From contig NW_024466607.1 of NCBI RefSeq assembly GCF_017591425.1, positions 14,764,501 through 14,828,500 on the forward strand: 64,000 nt of DNA. Reading direction: 5' to 3'. The notes beneath the pieces are model-generated. The model was not told where the DNA came from and searched no databases. It worked only from the letters and a program-made list of their open reading frames with translations. Shown here in pieces: positions 11,090-22,582 of this stretch (position 1 is the first letter of the stretch; each line of letters starts with the position of its first letter). Made by a program: the position numbers and the translations under genes. Origin of the DNA: Ochotona curzoniae. Taxonomy: Eukaryota; Chordata; Mammalia; Lagomorpha; Ochotonidae.

Positions 11090-11403
11090 TTTAGATTTTA
11101 TTTATTTTTATTGCAAAGTCAGATATACAAAGAAGAGGAGAGACAAAGAGGAAGATCTTCTGTCTGATGATTCACTCCCCAAGTGAGCACAACGGCCGGT
11201 GCTATGCTGATCTGAAGCTAGAAGCCAGGAACTTCCTCCAGGTCTCCCAGATGGCTGCGAGGTCCCAAGACTTTGGGCTGTCCTCAACTGCCTTCCCAGG
11301 GAGCTGGATGGGAAGTGGGGCTGCCAGGATTAGAACTGGTGCCCATATGGGATTCTGGCACGTTTGAGGCAAGAACTTTATCTGCTAGGCCACTGCACTG
11401 GTC
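11090..11403 (-). repeat. CSINE just 3' of NME6
   Basis: Same strand as NME6 and about 240 bp past its stop; its tail carries AATAAA hexamers on the NME6 sense strand. Confidence 0.9.
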
Positions 11404-11640
11404 CCCAGTCACGACATTTTTTAGGTATGCAGTTAGGCCTGCTCCTCCTTAAAGGAAGAACATGTCAGCAAAAAGGAGTCTGTTCTCTTGAGCCATTCAT
11501 GAACATTCCAGAGAGGAGGTAGACAGACAGCAAGGTGCTGGAGCGTTTGTAGTGATGAGCCAGGCTCTCTGGCAGGTGGTGGTGCCCAGCAGAGAGGGCA
11601 TCTTGGTCCCAGTCAGGGGCTTCCTGGACTGACGTGTCCA

Positions 11641-11807
11641 TCAGGCTGGGCCTGGGCCTCCCGTCCCAGCTGCACAATGGATACCTCCCTCTGGACTATA
11701 GCACACGGGGCCACAGCGCAACCGGGGCTCCTCCTCCTCGTACCAGCGCTGCTCACTGAAGTCAGGGAAGAAGGCAGCAATCTCTCTGCTGGCTGAGGCC
11801 ACAGAGT
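11641..11807 (-). CDS. NME6: NME6 coding exon 5 and stop
   Basis: Encodes the C-terminal SVASASREIAAFFPDFSEQR helix and WYEEEEP segment; TGA at 11643-11641. Confidence 0.93.
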
Positions 11808-14800
11808 CTGCAAGGGAAGGTCAGACACAGGAAGTGCAGGATGCAGGAGTGAGGTGGTCATGATCAGATTCAGAGACCTGGGCATGCACTTTCCCCTGCT
11901 GGCTCCCTCAGTCCTGGGCATGGAAAGAAAATCCATAGGCCACACAGCTGCGAGATGGTTACAAAGAGCCAGAAACAGATGGAACTGGCTAGATTGGCCA
12001 GCTGTCAGTCCCACCATATAACCCATCCCCTCAACATTCTGGCTGTGGACAGAGGAGGCAGACCGACCTGACCCATGGGTGGTGTTGCGGGTGTCAGTGA
12101 GGCCAAAACTCCCACGAATGGAATCTGGGGCTGTGTAGCGTGCTTGAAATACTCTGGTGGGCCCCATCAGTGTCCTCCAGAGCTGGATGGCATCCTTGTG
12201 GGCGAGAATGTAGGCTCTGATTGGCCCGCTGTGAACAAAAGGAGCCCATGGAAAGAATCCTGCTGTCCAGTGTAGGAGGGACTGCAGACCACTGTGAGTT
12301 GGGTACAAATCAAAGTTCCCTGTGCACCCTGCCCTCGTTTTCCTTGTGGAGTACCAGGGCTGCTTCACATGGAAGAGGCTGGGCCCCTGCACACATACAA
12401 GAAAGGCTGTGGGGCTGATGCAGAGGCTCAGCTGGCTAATCCTCAGCTTTAAAGACCAGCATCCCACGTGGGTATCAGTTCATGTCCTGGCTGCTCTACT
12501 TCCCATCCAGTTCCCTGCTTGTGGCCTGGGAAAGCAGTAGAGGATGGCCCAAAGCCTTGGGACCCTGCACCTATGTAGGAGACGGGGAAGAAGCTCCTGG
12601 CTGTAGATCAGCTCAGCCCCAGCCATTGTGGCCTTTTGGGGAGTGAACCAGTGGATGGAAGATCATTCTGTCTCTCCTTCTGTCTGTAAAAATTTGCCTT
12701 TCTAATCTTGATTAAATCTTTTTTTTTTTTTTAAAAAAAGAGTGGCAAATTAAAAAAAGAAATCTGTTTAGGGGGCTGGAAATATATGCCTCAGTGGATA
12801 AAGATATTAAAACCAAAATTAGAAATACCTGGCCATGAACTCCACCAGCCGCTGATAGAAAAAACGCCCTGCAAGAAAGAGTAACTTCATTGAGATGCTG
12901 GAATCCAGGAGAATTTTGGGGGTACTTCTACCTCCTTAAATGGAATCATAGAAGCTATTCTAGAAGAAAGAATAAGGGGGTCAGAATTGTGGCCCAATGA
13001 GTAAAGGCACCACCTGTGACACTGGCATCCCACATGGGTACTGGTTTGTGGTTGCTCCACATTACTTCCAGTTCCTTGCTAATCATTTGGGAAAGTAGTG
13101 GAAGACAGCCTAAATATTTGGGTCCCTGTACCTACATGGGGTACCTGGAAGAAGCTCCTGGCTCCCAGCTTCAGCTTGGTCCAGCTCTGACCACTGCAGC
13201 CTTTTGCAGAATGAACTAGTGGATATTAGATCCTCTCTTTCTCTGACTTTTAAATACATAAATAAATCTTTAAAAGCAAAACCAAGGATCCCAGAGTCTG
13301 ACACTTTATGATCTGCAACCACACTCTGCTACCTACGATCCAATCCGTGTGGCTGCAGTGAGTCATGACCCTCCCTCACCAAATTCCCTAATCTGGATAT
13401 TTTGTCATACCTGGCACTTGGGCTAGTCAGGAGATGACAGGAGCATCTCGACTATGACAGAGCAAACACTTAGTACTGACAACTGATATTCTTACCAGGA
13501 CATAAAAATTAAGGTTTGGGTTAGGACCTGATAGAGGAGGAGGACAAAAAAAAACCTGATAATCACACCAAGTTTGTGTTTGAATCAGGACTTGAGGCGG
13601 TGAGAGCAGGTTCACACGGGGCATCAGACAGGGCCTGCCAGTTGTGATCCTACCAACAGTGCTCATCGAAGCCTCCGGGGACTGAGAAACAGCCCATCTG
13701 GAGGACTGTTGATCCTATTTCTGTTGCAAGGTGGATGTCCTCTCACTCCAGGGAGCTGGAATAAGGAACCAGGAGGACCACAGCCCCCAACCCTCCTCAC
13801 TCAGGCATGGTGCTGTCACTCCTACCTTCATGCTCCTGGTAAAACCTCTGGCAGTCTTCCTTTCTCAATTGAAGTTCTCTCCTCCGCACGATAATGAACT
13901 TGTTGTTCAGGATCTGCTGATGAACAGCCTGGATAAATACATACCCCAAAGGGAAAAAAAAAGTCAGGAAACTCAGGCAGACTGAAAGGAAACCTGAGGA
14001 GCTTGGGGCCCAGGACTTGAGGGCTACAGTGGAAAGGTGGGGTGCAGCCAAGCGCTTTGGTCATGCAGGGTGTGGCCTCAGGGGGGGCAGGTGACAACGA
14101 GTTTTTGTCCCTCCTATCCCAGCAGGGGGCTTGCCTGCAGTGCCATGAGAGTCTTTCATTCTCCAGATGATGGCCCTAGATAGACTAAGCACCCTATAAT
14201 TTATACGTCACTCTGGCCAGACGGTTTTAGAATAAGATACAACTGCCTTAGCCCAGTACTTACCCTGTGTGCTCTGTCCTTTTCCCACAACCAAGGCACA
14301 CACATTTCTGCTTAGGCACCTGTCCTCCAGACATTCCCAGGATTCCACCCTTCCCTTGAGGGCTGGCTCTGGCAGCCACTGCCAAGCCACCATTCCTGAC
14401 CACTGTGGTCTTGTGCACCAAGGCAGAGTTAGCAGGCTTGCTCAGTTGGTACTTAACAGATGGGGCGGGCAGAGTTCTATAGTGGGACCCTGACTCTATG
14501 ATTTCTACCCCTATCTGCAGGACGGTGAATAGGATCCAACAGGATCATGATGTGGTACCTAACAAAGGGAACTTGGCAGGTTTAATTTAGGTTTCTTTTT
14601 TTTTTTTTTTCTTCTAAAGATTTATTTATTTTGATTACAAAGTCAGATATACAGAGAGGAGGAGAGACAGAGGGGAAGATCTTCCGTCCAATGATTCACT
14701 CCCCAAGTGAGTGCAATGGCTGGTACTGCGCCGACCTGAAGCCGAGAACCAGGAACCTCTTCCAGGTCTCCCACACGTGTGCAGGGTCCTAAAGCTTTGG

Positions 14801-15687
14801 GTCGACCTCCACTGCTTTCCCAGGCCACAAGCAGGGAGCTGGATGGGAAGCAGAGCTGCTGGGGTTAGAACTGGCGCCCATATGGGATCCTGGCGCGTTA
14901 AAGGCGAGGACTTTAGCTGCTAGGCCACGCCACCGGGCCCAAGGTTTCTAATCAGTTGAATTTGCTTTCATTAAAAGGGAGACTATCTGAGTGGACCCAA
15001 TTAATCACAGGCGCCCCTTTCAAAGTAGTTTTCTCTGACAGGAGAGAGAATTAGAAGTCAGAGATCTGAAGTATGAGAAGGGCTTGATGCCCTGTTGCTG
15101 TCTGGGAAATGGAACGTAGCCTGTGATGTGGACTCTGGTGGTTCTAGGACCTGAGAGAGCAATTGCTGCCTGCTGGCTAGTGGGGAGACACAGCCCTCAG
15201 TCCCACAGTGACCTTCGCGAGCCTGGAAGTGGATCTGGCCTCGTGAGCTCCTATGAGGAGTATTCACCCAAGCCTAGCCAATGGAACTACACAGTCACAG
15301 AGCTCTGAGCTAAAAAAAAGCATTGAACTGTCAAGTTTGTGGTCATCTGTTAAGTAGCAATATGTAATCAGTATGTATTCCTATCTTCCTGTCATTTGGT
15401 TCCCTCTGTTATTGTACTGAGTCTTGTCTTTAGGAGTTGTCCCAAGCGTCCCACACATTTCTAGTTTCCTAACAGGCAGAGCCCACTGCTCCTGGCTTCT
15501 CTTCTGCAGCATCTGGCTCAGCATTTTGTTGGCCGTCATAGCAGACAGCACTGCAGCAGGTACCACAGCACCTGGGGCTGCTTCCATTTGTTCTTACCTC
15601 CAGAATCAGTGGGTGAGCCACTGCATCTGGCTTAATCAGGGCCAGAGTGAGCTGGAGAGCCTGGGGGCTGCGCAAGATGGAGGTCAT
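11641..15687 (-). CDS. NME6: Nucleoside diphosphate kinase 6 (5 coding exons)
   Basis: NDPK-family protein; family enzymes move the gamma phosphate between NTPs and NDPs through a phospho-histidine. In mammals NME6 is mitochondrial and linked to NTP supply for mtDNA transcription. Exons in coding order: 15687-15598, 13928-13826, 12868-12829, 12228-12068, 11807-11641; lengths 90+103+40+161+167 give 186 aa, the usual length. It begins MTSILRSPQALQLTLALIKP and ends GGPGPA. Active-site motif NTTHGSDS places the catalytic His at residue 129, split from its final Asp by the last intron. Recognised by near identity to human NME6. A CpG island at about 16975-17500 lies upstream. Human NME6 has a longer form with an extra N-terminal segment; an upstream start was not pursued here. 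Confidence 0.95.
12068..12228 (-). CDS. NME6: NME6 coding exon 4
   Basis: Encodes GPIRAYILAHKDAIQLW to NTTHGS including the catalytic His. The donor is GTCGGT, weaker than consensus, and the intron stays open in one frame for some distance. Confidence 0.92.
12411..12741 (+). repeat. CSINE in an NME6 intron
   Basis: Fills most of the intron between coding exons 3 and 4; ends in a T-run then A-run. Confidence 0.85.
12829..12868 (-). CDS. NME6: NME6 coding exon 3 (40-nt microexon)
   Basis: Encodes RFFYQRLVEFMA between split Gly and Ser codons. It is too short for an ORF scan but its phases fit both neighbours exactly. The acceptor is TTGCAG and the donor AG before GTATTT. Confidence 0.9.
12974..13275 (+). 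repeat. CSINE, old
   Basis: GGGGTCAGAATTGTGGCCC head, AAATAAATCTTTAAAAG tail, in the intron before the NME6 microexon. Confidence 0.8.
13290..13820. other. NME6 intron, single-copy
   Basis: No repeat or exon signal recognised apart from the adjoining exon. Confidence 0.4.
13826..13928 (-). CDS. NME6: NME6 coding exon 2
   Basis: Phase 0 acceptor (TTATCCAG) and phase 1 donor (GAAG before GTAGGA). Encodes AVHQQIL to YQEHE. Confidence 0.92.
14594..14940 (-). repeat. CSINE, full length
   Basis: T-run and TAAAGATTTATTTATTTTG start, CACGCCACCGGGCCC end. Confidence 0.92.
15598..15687 (-). CDS. NME6: NME6 coding exon 1
   Basis: Thirty codons from ATG; the acceptor TTGGCAG lies 7 nt before the ATG and the donor is GAG before GTAAGA. 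It holds the LTLALIKPDA strand typical of NDPKs. Confidence 0.93.
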
Positions 15688-15904
15688 CTCACTCCTGCCA
15701 ACAGAGAGCTGGGTTAGGGACCTAGGAGTGTCACACTCTCCACCCCTCCCCATTCAGGCACCGTGCTGTCACTCCTGAGCCACCTGCCTGTGTCAGCATG
15801 AAGCTGCCTACATTTTATTCAGTTGCCTATCTGGGCTCATAGGTTTAAGAAGAGTGGTAGGCAGCTCTTAAGTTGCCCCAGGGAACACATAATCTGTTTT
15901 GTAC

Positions 15905-16110
15905 TTCTACAAGGGAGGTACCCATTCAAAGAGAAATCTAGGCTCAAACACTACCCAGCTCTGCCAATGTGTGCTTCCCTTCCAAGCCTGTGTTTTACAG
16001 AGGTCTAATAATTGACACTCCTGAGTAAGGTATAATGCCTGATTCCCTGTTGATGGGCCTCTGTCTTCTAGAGGGTCCACAGTGCTCTCATCAGTTCTAG
16101 AATTGGAATG
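15905..16110 (+). repeat. MIR-like fossil
   Basis: CCAGCTCTGCCAATGTGTG ... TTTTACAGAGGTCTAATAAT follows the MIR core order (Ser/Tyr pattern then TGTAAAAT-like step). Diverged. Confidence 0.4.
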
Positions 16111-16654
16111 GGGCGATACAAGAGAAGTTGCCTGGCTAACCACCATCTCTTATCTGGTGTGACGGACAGGCCAGGACCTCCTCTGCCCAGATCAAACCTG
16201 AGTTTGATTTTGAGTTTGTTCTGAGTAAGGCTTGCGGAAGACAGTCACGTGTCTGAGGCAGCAGACAGTGCCCGGCACTAACAGGCTCACTTTACCAACT
16301 CAACGGATGTGCACAGTCTCACTTGTCCCCTAGTGTCCAGTAAAATGTCCTGTAGACATATCATACTCAACATACAAGTGTTTATGCACTGGGCTGCACC
16401 CACGGTCTCCCCCACCTGTTGACCTGTAAAGAACCGATCAGTTCCAAAGCAGTAATGACAGGGTCTCAACACAATAACTCAAATTTGCCAAGAAACACGG
16501 GGAAGGTATCCAAGAAGACACAGGGTCAGAGCCTGGGCAGCATGAAGGTGGCCCTGATAGCCTTATTAGATGTGCAGTCTGGCCCCAGTGGAGAAACTAG
16601 TGCAACGGTTCTTGCAGTCCTATCTTTTCTGCAGCTTTCAACTTGTTATCAGGC

Positions 16655-16770
16655 CGGCTCCTTGAAAGCAGCACTGTTTTTATTTTATTTTGCTCATGAT
16701 CATATATTCTCATAACTTAATACACAGTGCCTGGCACAGGACTGGCTAGGAGCAGCATCGGCTGAGTGCC
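16655..16770 (+). repeat. MIR/L2 3'-end fossil
   Basis: GGCTCCTTGAAAGCAGCACTG followed by CACAGTGCCTGGCACAGG is the familiar mammalian MIR/L2 3' motif. Confidence 0.55.
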
Positions 16771-16974
16771 TCAAGTAGTGTTCCTCACCACACACCCCAC
16801 TATTCCAGGGACGAATGCAAGGTCTGCAGAGAGGTCCCAGTCCCGTTCCTGAGGTCGGGCAAGTTAGGGCTGTCTTGTTTCTTGGTTTAGAAACAAACGT
16901 AGACATGCCCAGAAACTTGTTCAACATAGGGAGTCACTCCTCAGAGCGATTACAGACTTTAAAAAGTTGCCTCG

Positions 16975-17500
16975 GCCTGGGCACCCCACGCCCGTCCTCC
17001 GGCGTGCGGCGGGATCCTGTGGTCCCCCTACCTGTGGCTTCCTCCAGTCCCCTCACTCCCCCACGCCCGTGCTGCGTGACCTCCACCCCTTGTACCCGCG
17101 ATCTAGCCCCCTTCGGAGGTACTTCAGCAACACTTCGGTCCGGATTTCTCTGGCCCTCCAGTCGCGGAGCCCGGCCGCCAGGCAGCGCACTAGTCAGCCC
17201 GCACAGCCCTTAGTAGGGGTCCTTCAGGCTCTCGGCTGGGCAGCCCTGTTTGGGGTCCTCGCACGGAGGCTCAGTCGGGGCAGTGGGAGCGGTTGGGTAG
17301 TGTTGTGGGGGCGTTTTAATGTAGGGCGATCTTTCGGGAGTGTCCGTCGCGCTCTAATGCTTGGCCCGGGCTAGATGGGATGCGGTGGGCTCAGCTTTAT
17401 GGGAACCGCTTCCCAGAGGAGGGTCTGGAGGCGCGCGGAGGGGCTGGTATCCGGGGTCCGTGGTTGGGTTGTGGGGTTGATGGGGCGCAGTCTGACCAGA
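16975..17500. promoter_or_regulatory. NME6: CpG island, probable NME6 promoter
   Basis: CpG-rich stretch (GGCGTGCGGCGGG, GCGGAGCCCGGCCGCC) about 1.3 kb upstream of the first NME6 coding exon on its 5' side. The 5' noncoding exon should lie here; candidate minus-strand donors exist near 17032 and 17055, but I cannot choose between them. Confidence 0.65.
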
Positions 17501-17659
17501 GCTGCGAGTTGTTAACCTAAACCCGAAGGCATTTGACTAATGTGATTCGGGAGGACCCTTTTTGGCTGGCGTCCAGGGGTGCTCAGGGTGTGAGACAAGC
17601 ACGTACTAATAATGGCTTTGGGGGTGTGGGCAGCAGGGAGACGGGCGGGGGGCCATGAA

Positions 17660-17957
17660 GACACGATGAGGCAGAGAGAAGGAGAGACAGAGAAAGATCT
17701 TCAGTATGCTGGTCCTTCCCCACCTCCCCAAGTGGCCGCAAAGGCCGGAGCTGTGCCGATCTGAAGCCAGCAACCAGGAGCTTCTGGGTCTCCCATTGGG
17801 GTGCAGGGTCTTAAGGCTTTGGGTCATCCTCCACTGCACTGCCCTCCCAGGCCACAGGCAGGGTACTGGATGGGAAGTGGAGCAGCTGGGACACAAACTG
17901 GCACGAACATGGGATCACGGCTGAGGATTTAGCTATTGAGCCATTGCACTGGGCCCC
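17660..17957 (-). repeat. CSINE
   Basis: GAGACAGAGAAAGATCTTC to ATTGCACTGGGCCCC; A-tail end missing. Confidence 0.85.
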
Positions 17958-18269
17958 TCCATGAAATTTTGAGGCAGCTTGTGACTTACCATTGTCCTGC
18001 CTCTATCCAGGATGCCTGAATCATTAAGTACCAAATCCGGCTAAGGTTAGATATTATTCTAGGTAAAAAATGAAAATCTCTCCTTTGTAGAATTCTGCAT
18101 AGTATATGCCAAATGTTGGTCACATTTATGGCTATGCCACCTTGTGGCTCAACTAATACTTTGTGCTTTCTTGCAGTTTCTGTAACCACTTCTTATAGCC
18201 GCCCAGTATTGAGAAGTGATCCCCAAACTCCATGACTTACTTACTTTCTTTCTCTCCTTCCTTCCTTCC

Positions 18270-18604
18270 TTTTTTTTTTTTTTTGACATTTCTTTTTATT
18301 GGAAAGTCGAATATACAGAGAGGAGGAGAGATAGAGAGGAACATCTTCCGTCCCTTGATTCACTCTCCAAGTGACTACAACGGGCTGAGTTACGCTGATC
18401 CAAAGCCAAGAGCCAGGAACCTCTTCCAGGTCTCCCACACCGGTGCAGGGTTCCAAGGCCTTGGGGCATCCTCAATTGCTTTCTCAGGCCACAAGCAGGG
18501 AGCTGGATGGGAAGCAGGGCTGCTGAGATTAGAACTGGTGGCCTTATGGGATCCCCGTGTGTTCAAGGCAAGGACTCAGCTGCTAGGCCACCGCACCAGG
18601 CCCC
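18270..18604 (-). repeat. CSINE, full length
   Basis: T-run start, ends CCGCACCAGGCCCC. Confidence 0.92.
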
Positions 18605-18609
18605 ATGCC

Positions 18610-18893
18610 TTCTTTCTAAGCACTAAAAGAAGCCATCTCCTCACAGTTTACTCCCAAACAAATGCAAAAGATAGGACTGGGCTGAGTTGGGGCTGAATCA
18701 CACAATTCAATCCAGGTGTCCCATGTGGATGGCAAGGGCACAAGTATCTGGCTCATCCTCTGCTGCCTGCCCGGGTGCATCAGCAGGAAGCTGGATAGGA
18801 AGTGGGGCCACCAGGACTTGAATAGGCTCTCTCATAGCAATGCCAAAGTCTTAAGCAAAAGCTTAAACCATTATACCATAACACCAACCCTCT
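18610..18893 (-). repeat. Old CSINE
   Basis: Diverged antisense copy ending ATACCATAACACCAACCC. Confidence 0.55.
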
Positions 18894-19002
18894 GTATGTT
18901 TTCTTTTTTTACTGGCCTGTTCTGTTGCCTGACAGCTAAATAGATATGTATGGCATTTTGGTGACTAATGTGTGTTTTAGTGGTGACTAAAAGTATTGCC
19001 AT

Positions 19003-19290
19003 CTTGAGGTAGGTACTGTGGTGCTGCAGTTGAGCCATGGCTTGAGATGCCTGTGTCTCATGTCAGAGTGGCCGTTATAGTCCTGGCTGTTCTGCTTCTG
19101 ATCCAGCTTCCTGCTAATGCAACAGACAGTGGCTCCTTTGCCATCCTGGTTGGAGACCCCAGTGGAGCTCTGGTCTCCTGGTTTTGGCTTGCCCAGCCCT
19201 GGATGTTGCGCAGGTTTGGGGGACTGAACCAGCAGATGGAAGACAGTCCCTCCTGCTGCTCATAGAGAGTTTCAGCATCCTATTCAATCT
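19003..19290 (+). repeat. Old CSINE
   Basis: GTAGGTACTGTGGTGCTGCAG head through CTGAACCAGCAGATGGAAG. Confidence 0.6.
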
Positions 19291-19324
19291 CTACCTATTT
19301 TACTTCAGGCTTTTTATGGGATAT

Positions 19325-19864
19325 TTTAAAAAGGTTTATTTATTTTTATTGGAAAAGTAGATTTACAGAAAGGAGAGACAGAAAAATCTTCTATCTACTG
19401 GTTCACTCCCCAAGTAGCCACAAAGGCTGAAGCTGAGCTGATCTGAAGCCAGGAAATGGCTTTCCAATAAAAATAAGTAATTTTTTAAAATAAATATCTA
19501 TCTCCTCTCTGTAAATCTGACTTTCCAATACAAATAAATAAATCTTTAATAAGTAAGTATTTTTTTTTTTAACATTGTATTGGAAAGGCAGATATGCAGA
19601 GAGAAGGAGAGTCAGAGAGAAAGATCTTCCATCTGCTGGTTCAAGTGGCTACAACAGCTGGGCTAAGGCAATCTGAAGCCAGGGACCAGGAGCTTCTTCC
19701 AGGTGCAGGGTCCTAAGGTTTTGGGGGATCCTTGACTGCTTTCCCAGGCCACAAACATGGAGCTAGAAGGGAAGTGGAACAACCTGGACAAGGACTGGTG
19801 TCCTTATGGGATCCCAGCACATGCAATGTGAGGATTTAGCCACTAGGCCATCACACCAGGCCCC
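19325..19864 (-). repeat. CSINE cluster
   Basis: Antisense piece 19325-19458, joined to two sense tails 19459-19548, then a full antisense copy 19556-19864 ending CACACCAGGCCCC. Confidence 0.8.
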
Positions 19865-20049
19865 AATCTTTAAAAATGAAAAAACAAATCGGACTTTTTA
19901 ACTTGTAGGATATTGATGTCATCGGAGTACTCAAAGATAATTGAATAAGATGATGCTGAAATCTGATTTTGCATCAGAGTCCCTGAATTTGGGAGGGCTT
20001 TTTATTTTATTACTGTTTGTTACCTGAGATTCATTTCAGAAAATACCTC

Positions 20050-20358
20050 GGGCCCGGCGCGGTGGCGCAGTGGTTAAGGTCCTCGCCTTGCACGCCCAGG
20101 ATCCCATATGGGTGCCGGTTCTAATCCCGGCAGCCCCGCCTCCCTTCCAGCTCTCTGCCTGTGGCCTGGGAAAGCAGTCGAGGACGGCCCAAAGCTTTGG
20201 GACCCTGCACCCACGCGGTTCGGACCGGCATAGCATCGACCGTTGCGCTCACTTGGGGAGTGAATCATTGGACGGAAGATCTTCCTCTCTGTCTCTCCTC
20301 TCTGTATATCTTCCTTTCCAATAAAAATAAATAAATCTTTAAAAAAAAAAAAAAGAAA
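20050..20358 (+). repeat. CSINE, young
   Basis: GGGCCCGGCGCGGTGGCGCAG head; internal deletion of about 30 bp around the GGGAGACCCGGAAG block. Flanked by the duplication AGAAAATACCTC at 20038-20049 and 20359-20370. Confidence 0.95.
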
Positions 20359-20370
20359 AGAAAATACCTC

Positions 20371-20921
20371 AAGGTTTATTTTATTTTTATTGAAAGGAAG
20401 ATTTTTTTTTAGGATTTATTTATTTTATTGGAAAATCAGATTTAGAGAGGAGAGACAGTGAAAGATCTTCTGTTTGCTGATTTCAACCTCTAGGCTGGAG
20501 CTGAGCTGAGCTGAAGTGGGGCTACTCAAATTAGAACTGGTACCCATATGGGAACCAGTGCCCATATGGGATCCTGGTACATGCAAGGTGAGGACTTTAG
20601 CTGCTAGACTACCGTGCTGGGCCCCGAAAGGCAGATTCTTAAGAGATGAGACAGTGAAAATCTTCCATCTGATGATTGATTCACCAGATGGCTACAGTGG
20701 CCAGAGCAGAGCTGATCTAAAGCTGGGAGCCAGGAACCTCTTCTGGGTCTGCCACGTGAGTGCAGTGAGCCAAGGGCTTGAGCCGTCCTCCAGTCACTGC
20801 CTTCCCAGGCCCTAAGCAGAAAGCTTGATCAGAAGTGGAAAAGCTAGGACACGAATTGGCAGCAAGGTGGGATGCCAGCACCACAGGGTGGAGGATCAGC
20901 TTGCTGTACCACCAAGCCACC
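20371..20921 (-). repeat. CSINE interrupted by a second CSINE
   Basis: Outer antisense copy is split at 20403/20626. The inner antisense copy (20404-20625) has GAAAGGAAGATT on one side and GAAAGGCAGATT on the other. Confidence 0.85.
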
Positions 20922-21077
20922 CCTGTGGTCTCGTTCTTTTTTTGTGCTGTGTCCTGAGAACTGAGAAGAAACTGGAAGAAGGGACTATAACTTCTCCCCT
21001 ACTAGTAGTAGATCATGCTGAGTGAATTTCCTTAGTCCTTGGTGACATTACCCTGGGAGCTTTAAAGAGCATTAAAG

Positions 21078-21165
21078 CATCAGACAGAAGATCTTCCTCT
21101 CTGTCTCTCCTCCTCTCTGTTTATATCTGAGTTACAATAAAAATAAATGAATGTTTGAAAAAAGG
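21078..21165 (+). repeat. CSINE 3' fragment
   Basis: CAGAAGATCTTCCTCTCTG to ATAAAAATAAATGAATG. Confidence 0.8.
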
Positions 21166-21169
21166 AGCA

Positions 21170-22255
21170 TTGCAGCATATTATATAATGAAACACATTTA
21201 GTATCACAAGATGCATACTCTCATTCTTGGTCTGTTTCCTTATGAGCATGGCCAATTCTTTTTTACTGAATATATATATATATTTAAATTTATTGGAAAG
21301 ATTAGGAATTCACAGGGGTAGAGCGGGCAGAGAGATGTTTCTGTTTTCACCTTGTGCCCACAGGGAGAGAAAGGCTGCCCCCCTTCCCATATCCTAATTT
21401 CTTGTGACCCTGGGACAAGAACTAGTTCAGATTTTCATGTAAGAATCTACACAGTTTGTTTTGGTAGAAATTATCTCATGGAATTGTGAGAAATCTATGA
21501 GCTTTAGTTTCTTTTTTTCTATAAAATGAGAATGTATTTAAGTTAGTAATAGTGAAGCATTTAGAAATCTTGACGTTGGTCAGGCACAACTACAAGTATT
21601 ACGCTCAGTGAGTTCCCTTTGAATATCTGAGCCCCTTTCTTGGAGTGGTTGAAAATTCTGAACCTCAAATCTGATGTCTTGAAAACCAGGTCACTCACAA
21701 AGGTCTATGTTCATCTCCACAAGGGCCAGTGCCCTCAGGCCATAAACACTGCCATTGAGGCACCTGTGCCTTGTTTGGGGTTTAAGTGAATGTTTGCTCA
21801 ATGAAAGCCCATGGCAAGAGTCTTATAGCTTAGGGACAGTAGTCATGCTGGCCAGGCAGGAGATCTGCTGAGAATCATTTACTGCAAAAGCAAGCCCAGG
21901 AGTTGAATCCTAACCAGTGGTTTCCTCCATTGCCAGAATTTTCCTCCAAAGAGGATGTACTTGATGATCTGGAGGTGTAGATTATTCTTTCTGATCAGTT
22001 CAGGAACTGTCCTGCAAGAGAATTATCTGCTTAGAGAAATTGAATTTGGAGGAATTCAGAAAAAAAAAAAAAAGCCATCATTTTGGTAACCATACCCCTT
22101 CACTCAGCAGTTGCAGGCTTGAAACATTCTAATTTCATTGCAGAAGGGGAGTGGCACTAGGCAGAGAAAAGGGGAGCAAAGCATGTGGATACCTGGATGA
22201 GGGCATGGACCCCAGAAATGTCTCTGGTAACTCCCATGGGTACAGAAAACATGAT
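21170..22255. other. Intergenic DNA downstream of SPINK8
   Basis: A/T-rich single-copy DNA. No exon-like or repeat signature recognised. Confidence 0.4.
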
Positions 22256-22541
22256 GGGTAGATTTACAGAGAGGAAATACACAAAAGATCTTCCATCTGC
22301 TGGTTTGCTGCCCAAGTGTCCGCAACAGCCAGAACTGGGCTGATTGAGAGCCAGGAGCTTTCTCCAGGCCTCTCACTTGAGTGCAGGTTCCCAAGGCTTT
22401 GTGCCATCGTCTCATACTTTTTCCAGTCCATAAGCAGGGAGTTGGATGGGAGGTGGAGCAGCTGGGACACGAACTAGACCCATATATGATCCTGATACTT
22501 GAAGGGGGAGGACTAGCCAATTGAGCCATCATGCCAGCCCC
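22256..22541 (-). repeat. CSINE
   Basis: GTAGATTTACAGAGAGG to CATCATGCCAGCCCC. Confidence 0.8.
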
Positions 22542-22582
22542 AAAATAAATACATCTTTAAAAAATAAAACAGTGATTTTCAG

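Noticed and set aside
11613..12467. 284-codon minus-strand ORF as a single gene
   Set aside because: It contains NME6 exon 4 in frame but runs through the flanking introns and then reads exon 5 in the wrong frame; the spliced model matches NME6 throughout.
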